Assembly (NCBI GenBank): GCA_051453625.1
Contig: JBOZIK010000001.1
Location: 152,121,243 to 152,185,242 of the forward strand
Length of the DNA: 64,000 nucleotides
Direction of reading: 5' to 3'
Origin: Welwitschia mirabilis
Taxonomy: Eukaryota; Gnetophyta; Gnetopsida; Welwitschiales
The notes under the pieces are model-generated. The model saw only the letters and a list, made by a program, of their open reading frames with translations. It did no database searches and was not told where the DNA came from. Positions 58,501 through 64,000 of this stretch are shown piece after piece. Each line of letters opens with the position of its first letter. Position 1 is the stretch's first letter. Both the position numbers and the translations under genes were made by a program.

Positions 58501-59172
58501 ATGAATTAGAAGAAGATATTCCAACTTATAAAGAATCTTACATGTTTCTTAATAACTTAGGAATGCTTAATTGTCTAAGAAGTGATAAGAAGAAATAACA
58601 TGTTTTAAGGACGTGGAGATTAATATTTCTCTTTCAAAGCCATTAAAAAAGTAATTTCCTATGATAAATTCTTAAAAGATATGTGAAGTATTAAAATAAA
58701 TATGAATGTGAAAAGTAAATCCTTACTTGCTTAATAAACTAGTGCCATTATTCAAAATTATATCCCCTAGAATATGAAATTATATGATGCCCTACCATAT
58801 CCATTACTATTAGAAACACAAATGTTTAACGAGCCCTATTAGATCTTGGATATAGTATTACTTTTTTACCTTATATATAAGGAACTTCATGTAAATGATC
58901 TTAAACATAGTAAACTCTAATTTCAATTAGCTAATAATTATTTAAAAATACCATTGAGTATAGTAGAGGATTTGATTATTTTAAAAGATAATTTTTATGT
59001 TCTTATGTACTTTGTAGTCTTGGAGATGAAAGAAATCAAATGTAATAGCATTTCAATTATTTTGGAAAGACTTTTTCTTGTTACTCTTATCAATTTTAGA
59101 AAAGGTCTTAAGAATATTTCATTTAAAAACATAACTGCTAAGTTGCATATATTTAATATCATAAAATAACTT
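58500..59172 (+). pseudogene. Protease of copy E, partly open
   Basis: The linker ends in CPTISITIRNTNV (58785-58830) and the active site ALLDLGYSITFLPY (58832-58875) keeps the Asp-Leu-Gly triplet. The open piece 58954-59169 reads MSIVEDLIILKDNFYVLMYF, then EIKCNSISIILERLFLVTLI (LGRPFLAT place with Gly to Glu), and SFKNITAKLHIFNI. This is the retropepsin of Athila/Tat-type elements. The methionine is only the first in the open segment, not a real start. Confidence 0.75.
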
Positions 59173-59859
59173 AATGATTTAGGAGTAGAATTTATTTAAA
59201 GTCTAGGAGATCTGGATCCTATTTTATATCAAAAAAAATATATCTTCTCTTTCTATAATATTTCTTATTATGATTAATAGGTCAATTTTAAGCATGATTC
59301 ATTTTTTCATATGAACTTACCTCTTAAAGATTTAAGATGTATCTTTAATAATGAACCTACTCATTCTTTGATTTCAAATTCATCCATGTCTTCATATAGA
59401 AAAATGTTTTTCAAGAATTATTAATTAAAAATAAAAATAAATAATATGGTCCTATTGTAACCTAGAATGTTTAAATCCTAATGAGTATTTTCTATAAACC
59501 TTTCTTGAGTTTTTCAACTTATGTATGAAATATTATCATGGAAACGTTTCTATGCTTAATTTATCACTTTTTTACTACTCTTGTCCTTTTGAGCATGTAA
59601 ATCTTAATCCTTAAAATTTTTTCTTCTCATCCTTAGTTGGGAACCATTCTTATAAGCCTTAGTTTTTATCAAATGACCTTAACTTAGAATTATCTACTCT
59701 AGCTTAAATACATTTGCATAACGTTATGAAAAAATAAATTATATTCAAGGATGCTCCTTTCATAGAAAACCTTAATCGTGATCATTAACTTATTCATAAT
59801 TTATCCATTTGCACTCATCTAAATTATTTTCATATAATCCTTTATTACTTATAATTCAT

Positions 59860-60949
59860 TGTTGCACTACAAAATTATGCATATTTGATAGGGTATTTTG
59901 AGTTGTTTTGCAAGTAAATAGATAGGTAAATGCATGGTTTCTATGATAATGGAGAGCTAGGATGAAAAGGATAGAAATATGCAATCTTTATAATAATTCA
60001 CAAGCATTCTAAACAAATATGAACACTTTGTATTTTCAAAGATAACTTCCTATAGACATTGAGGCTAATGCAATGACTAAAGAATTATTAAATGTTGTCA
60101 TCTAGTTAATCATCTGAATGACTATATGAATAACTGTGTTAATTGAATGGGGACTAAAGTCCAACTACTAGCTAATGTGGATCAATTATGAGGTGGCATC
60201 ATCTCTTCTATCATTTAGATGACTATCTAAATGACACTATTATAACATATGTACTGAACATTCACTAAAATTTTTCCACTTGTATTTTTTTTTCCTTTTT
60301 GTGTGGCCATTACGGTTCTCCTACATCTTTCTGTCTTTTCTATTATGTGTTTTAGTTAATGAATAGATATCTTTCCCTCAACTCCTACTTGTCTTTGTTT
60401 GCACCTAAAATTCTCATGATAAAAGATTAAAGGAATAGAGATCCATCTTGTAGTTTTAGAGAGATGTTTCCTTGATGTTGGACAATGTTTTCTCCATTAA
60501 GGTGTAGCTGCTTTGTAATACAAATGTAGTTCTATTCTTAATACAAAACATTTTATTTTATTCTTTCATTGTATGAATGTTTCTCTTCCTTACATCTTAT
60601 GTTTCTTAAGATATAGTGATAGTTTCTCTTGTGATATAGGCTATGAGGATAACCTTTCAAGGTTGTGCTTGATTAGTTTAGGTTAAGTGCATTATTTTTT
60701 TTCCCTATATTATCTTTTCATGAGTGTATTTTAATTTGCTTTTATATGTTTTAAGTTATTTTTATAGATTAGGGTATAAGTATTTCTCTTTTAAAATCAA
60801 CTCTCTTATTTCCTACTTTTGGCCTTTGATGGATTACAACATTTGGGAAAACTTCCATCTATATTAGTGTGTTGTATTTGTGCATTATTATTTGTGATTA
60901 ACAGGATTCTACTAAGGATGTAAACATTGCATAAATATGCACTATAACA
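59860..60949 (+). repeat. 5' LTR of copy D
   Basis: Starts TGTTGCACTAC and ends CACTATAACA. Length is similar to the other family I LTRs. It has two copies of the recurrent motif in reversed orientation (60095-60130 and 60201-60235). The flank on the left is family II copy E. Confidence 0.9.
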
Positions 60950-60952
60950 TCT

Positions 60953-60970
60953 TGGTGTCATTTCTAGGGA
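60953..60970 (+). promoter_or_regulatory. tRNA-Asp primer site of copy D
   Basis: TGGTGTCATTTCTAGGGA: thirteen or so of eighteen positions can be accounted for as identical, and all but one of the rest are C-to-T or G-to-A relative to TGGCGCCGTTGCCGGGGA. It lies three bases from the LTR end. Confidence 0.75.
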
Positions 60971-61423
60971 AGGCTAAGTAGAGTTTAAGAGTTATCATTG
61001 CTTTGGTTAGTATTTCGATTTAGATGCTTACTATAATAGTAGTGTACCATTATTTGCAGTGGCATAGAATTTTTTCCTTATAGAGTTAGTTTTCTATTTT
61101 TTAAAATTATTTTTTTCCTATTTTACAATAAAAAATTAGTTATCCACTTTATAATCCATATGATACATGATGATGACATCCTTTATGCCATAAGTTTTAT
61201 ATTTTAGTTTTTTGTTAAAAACTTTTAGGGTTTTTTCATCGTTTCTTTGGTTATCTAGATGACATAGGTAAATAACAATCTATTTTCTGAGTTTTTTGTT
61301 AGAGTTAATCTTTTGTTTTTGTTTTTTATTTTTTTTTTCTTATGGTTTCTGTGTTTCTATCATCTAGGATATTATCTAAACGATGACAAGGAGGATACTT
61401 TATACATCCAAGACCGAGCATAA

Positions 61424-62832
61424 ATGGTAAAGTCTGGTAAGAAAGAAAAATATCAGAGAAAGTGGCTATCTATTACTAGACATATCAGAGAAGGTTTGAT
61501 TAATTTACAAATTGAAATAGGTAAAAATAGCAAAGGTACACAAGATTTTAAAATTTCTACAATTTTCACTTTTATTTTTGTAGATTCTAATTTTGCTATC
61601 ATGTCTAACTTAGCCCAAAAGCTTAAGCAACCTATCTTACAAAATCTACCTCTTGTCATTGAAACCCTTACAACCACTCCCACTTATACCTATACTCATG
61701 TCACTCTTAGAGATCTTATAGAAAACAAAAAATGCAAAATCTAGACTCTTTTTCACTTACCTCTTAGTAATAATATAGAACTTTGTAATCTAAATTATTA
61801 TCTTACTTTAGTGGAGAACCCAATAAATATCATTTGCATCAAATCGACATAGAATAACTTATCCTCACTTCTAAAAATGATAAAAAATGAATAAGTGATA
61901 GAACTTACAAGGTTATCTTCCCCATCACTTTGAGAGATAAAGCAGAAATTTATCTTAGAATGATTTTCCACAAAAGTCTAAAATCTTAAAGTCAAGTTTA
62001 GAAAGTCTACATTAAGATATTCATGAGTGAAACCATTATCTATAAGTTTAAAAAAGAAATTACCAACTTTCAATAAATGTACAATGAATATTATGCCTCT
62101 TCCTATAAGATACTCTTTGTTGCTTTACATTTGAACCCTGTAGATGATGTTTCATAGGTAGAACTAGTTAAGTATTTTTGCAGTGGATGAAATAGTCATA
62201 CAAAGCAAATTATAGATTTCTGATTTGAAGGCAACTGTTTCTGATTTGAAGGCAACTTATTAAACCAAACTTTAGATGATGCTTAGAAGGTATTGAAAGA
62301 TTTGGTAAAAGTTAATTAAACATGGCCTAAACCCTCACCTAGAGAAAACTAAACTAGAGACTAAATTATTAAAGATCTAAAAGAAGAAAAAAATGAAACA
62401 ATAATTAAAAATAAACTCACTAATGTCATTAATGATTTCACCTCTATCTTAGAAAAATAAATCCACATTATTCTTGATGCTAAGGTAGCAACTGAGAAGA
62501 GTGAAGTGGTGGTTCTAACTTGTAACTTGTATGAGGATAGTTATCAAGTTATTAAAGATTATCCATTAATTTCAACTTATAAAGAGAAAATCTATGAGGA
62601 AGTTTATGCCTTTAACCAAAGACCTTCAAACTACAACCAAAATCAAAGACAAGTCCATAATCACAACAACTTTCAATATAGGATGAGTGAACAACCCAAC
62701 TTTAGAAATTTTCAAACACACCATCCTAACTTCCAATCTTTTAGAAATAGATTTGAGAACTTAAACTTTCAATTAAACAACTCAAATAACTTATAAACTC
62801 ATCCAACTCCTAAAACCATAGTAACCCTCTTA
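61424..62832 (+). pseudogene. Gag of copy D (broken, two open ends)
   Basis: The first open piece, 61424-61744 (106 codons), starts MVKSGKKEKYQRKWL. The start is supported by copy A (MINSSKKEKY) and by a similar leader length. The middle is stop-ridden but shows ILFVALHLNPVDDVS (62105-62155) and EGNLLNQTLDDA (62240-62280). The last open piece, 62506-62796 (96 codons), has a zinc-knuckle-like CNLYEDSYQVIKDYPLI, where two Cys have become Tyr and the His has become Gln, followed by an Asn/Gln/Phe-rich tail (NQRPSNYNQNQRQ). Gag would package element RNA; this copy cannot. Confidence 0.8.
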
Positions 62833-63270
62833 ACAATCCCATTAAGGAGTTGAGAAAAATAAAAGAAACGATAAACACTGACATAGAAAACCTTATGATC
62901 ATTCTACAATAAAATATACTTGCCAACCAAAGACCACAATGATCTCTTGCCATTCAACCTTTATTGAAGCCAAATAAAGTAATAAAAAATTGTAAAATGA
63001 TGATAAGAAGTGGAAATGATACAACTCCACCTACCCTTTAGGCTTCAACTTCATAAAGTAATAATAATAATGAAGAAGAGGACATATAAATGTTATAAAA
63101 CCATTCTTTCCCTTTATCATTAAGAATCAAAAAGAAAGATCCTTCACAAAAGAAATCTAATATTCCATGGCTTAATAGGCTTAACATACATCCCATGTTT
63201 GATGATCATTTGAAAGCCTTAATGCAAATTGTAAGCATTAACTTACCATTTTGAAAACTTTTACATAGAA

Positions 63271-63370
63271 NNNNNNNNNNNNNNNNNNNNNNNNNNNNNN
63301 NNNNNNNNNNNNNNNNNNNNNNNNNNNNNNNNNNNNNNNNNNNNNNNNNNNNNNNNNNNNNNNNNNNNNN
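63271..63370. other. Assembly gap (100 N)
   Basis: Cuts copy D before its protease. Confidence 1.
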
Positions 63371-64000
63371 AATATTTCACATGGATATATTATAGGTTAA
63401 ATAAAAACAAGCAATAAGCTAGAGACTACTTATGTCACCTAACTACTAAGGTGAAAATGCTTATAAGCTAGCACATTCGAAGTAAGCTAATGAAAAAGGG
63501 GTAAAAGAGTTATTTATACAATTAAATACTACTTATAAAAAATTTTACTTAAATATACAATTAGAAATATCTCCTATATGCTCAATTTTCCTTTAAAATT
63601 TTGTGTATTAATTTTTCTAAAATTTTAAAATTAATTATAACATTTTTCAGCTTTAGGAAGATATCATAATTTAAAATTAATAATTAATTAATTATAAACC
63701 AAACATTAAATTATAGTAGTATTTAAAAAACTAGATACATAGTAGGTTCCTTATAATTTAACATCAATTATTTTTGAATTATAAGAGTATCATTTCTAAC
63801 TTTATCATTTAATGCTAAAAACTAACAAATTTTCTAAAATTATAGTCCTACCACCCTATACTAAAATGATCACAACTTTTAATACACTTTGGATTTTTAA
63901 ATGATTCAAGATTTTTTAAAAATATTGTTCAATTTCCTACAACGTAGGATACTAAAGTTTACAAATATGTTCACAGGAAGTTATAAAAATGTAATTATGT
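63371..64000. other. Unassigned AT-rich sequence
   Basis: No similarity to the rest of copy D or to the other elements here, and no recognisable frame. The abrupt change across the gap suggests either a deletion of the rest of D or a scaffold join. Confidence 0.4.

Larger units (their letters stand above)
55671..59859 (+). mobile_element. Family II gypsy element, copy E
   Basis: Plus strand: partial LTR (55671-56320), primer site, leader, gag, linker and protease, then the start of the protease-RT linker. It is cut at 59860 by the 5' LTR of copy D in the same orientation, so D looks nested in E. E is an inverted relative of C over about 3.5 kb. Confidence 0.82.
59860..63270 (+). mobile_element. 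Family I gypsy element, copy D (5' LTR and gag)
   Basis: The only plus-strand copy of family I. LTR 59860-60949, primer site 60953-60970, leader, and gag from 61424 to about 62830. Text up to 63270 (INLPF near 63236) is the gag-protease linker. After the gap (63271-63370) the sequence no longer resembles the element. Confidence 0.88.

Overview
This window looks like repeat-rich intergenic DNA from a flowering-plant nuclear genome, probably a dicot. It is very AT-rich and I found no host gene. Nearly everything identifiable is a decayed retrotransposon of a plant type: Athila/Tat-like Ty3/gypsy elements primed by tRNA-Asp, a chromovirus (Tekay/del-like) fragment, an orphan LTR end primed by initiator tRNA-Met, and two LINEs. 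I cannot name the species. There are nine N gaps. Two have the same bases on both sides, which points to contig ends that overlap but were never merged.

Two related gypsy families dominate. Family I has LTRs of about 1.1 kb (TGTTGC...GCAACA) and four copies. Copy A (minus, 5431-17859, 5' LTR cut by a gap) and copy B (minus, 30501-41739, both LTRs) carry gag, protease, reverse transcriptase, RNase H and integrase in that order, then a long 3' segment with an extra reading frame. There is also a lone LTR (26031-27138) and copy D (plus, 59860-63270, 5' LTR plus gag). Family II has a different LTR and gag but a closely similar pol. Copies are F (minus, about 1-1271 and beyond), G (plus, about 27139-30500, cut off at the end of B), C (minus, 49300-55650) and E (plus, 55671-59859, cut off at the start of D). 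C and E lie head to head around a 20-N gap, so about 51.6-59.2 kb forms an imperfect inverted repeat.

Other content: a LINE at about 21900-23770 (minus), a chromovirus RNase H/integrase fragment at 24530-26030 (minus), an initiator-Met primer site with an LTR end at about 43288, a LINE at 46706-49199 (minus) with its zinc-binding tail domain, a tRNA-like sequence beside that LINE's tail, a GC-richer island at 17960-18320, and an unrecognised decayed reading frame at 20102-20520.

All reading frames are broken. Where stops or lost motif residues can be compared with the family pattern, most fit C-to-T or G-to-A change (CAG to TAG, CGA to TGA, Cys to Tyr, Asp to Asn, Glu to Lys), as expected for old methylated and silenced transposons. 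Nothing here appears able to move on its own. The most interesting features are the post-pol reading frame shared by A and B, a palindromic motif repeated through the non-coding parts of family I, and the head-to-head family II pair.
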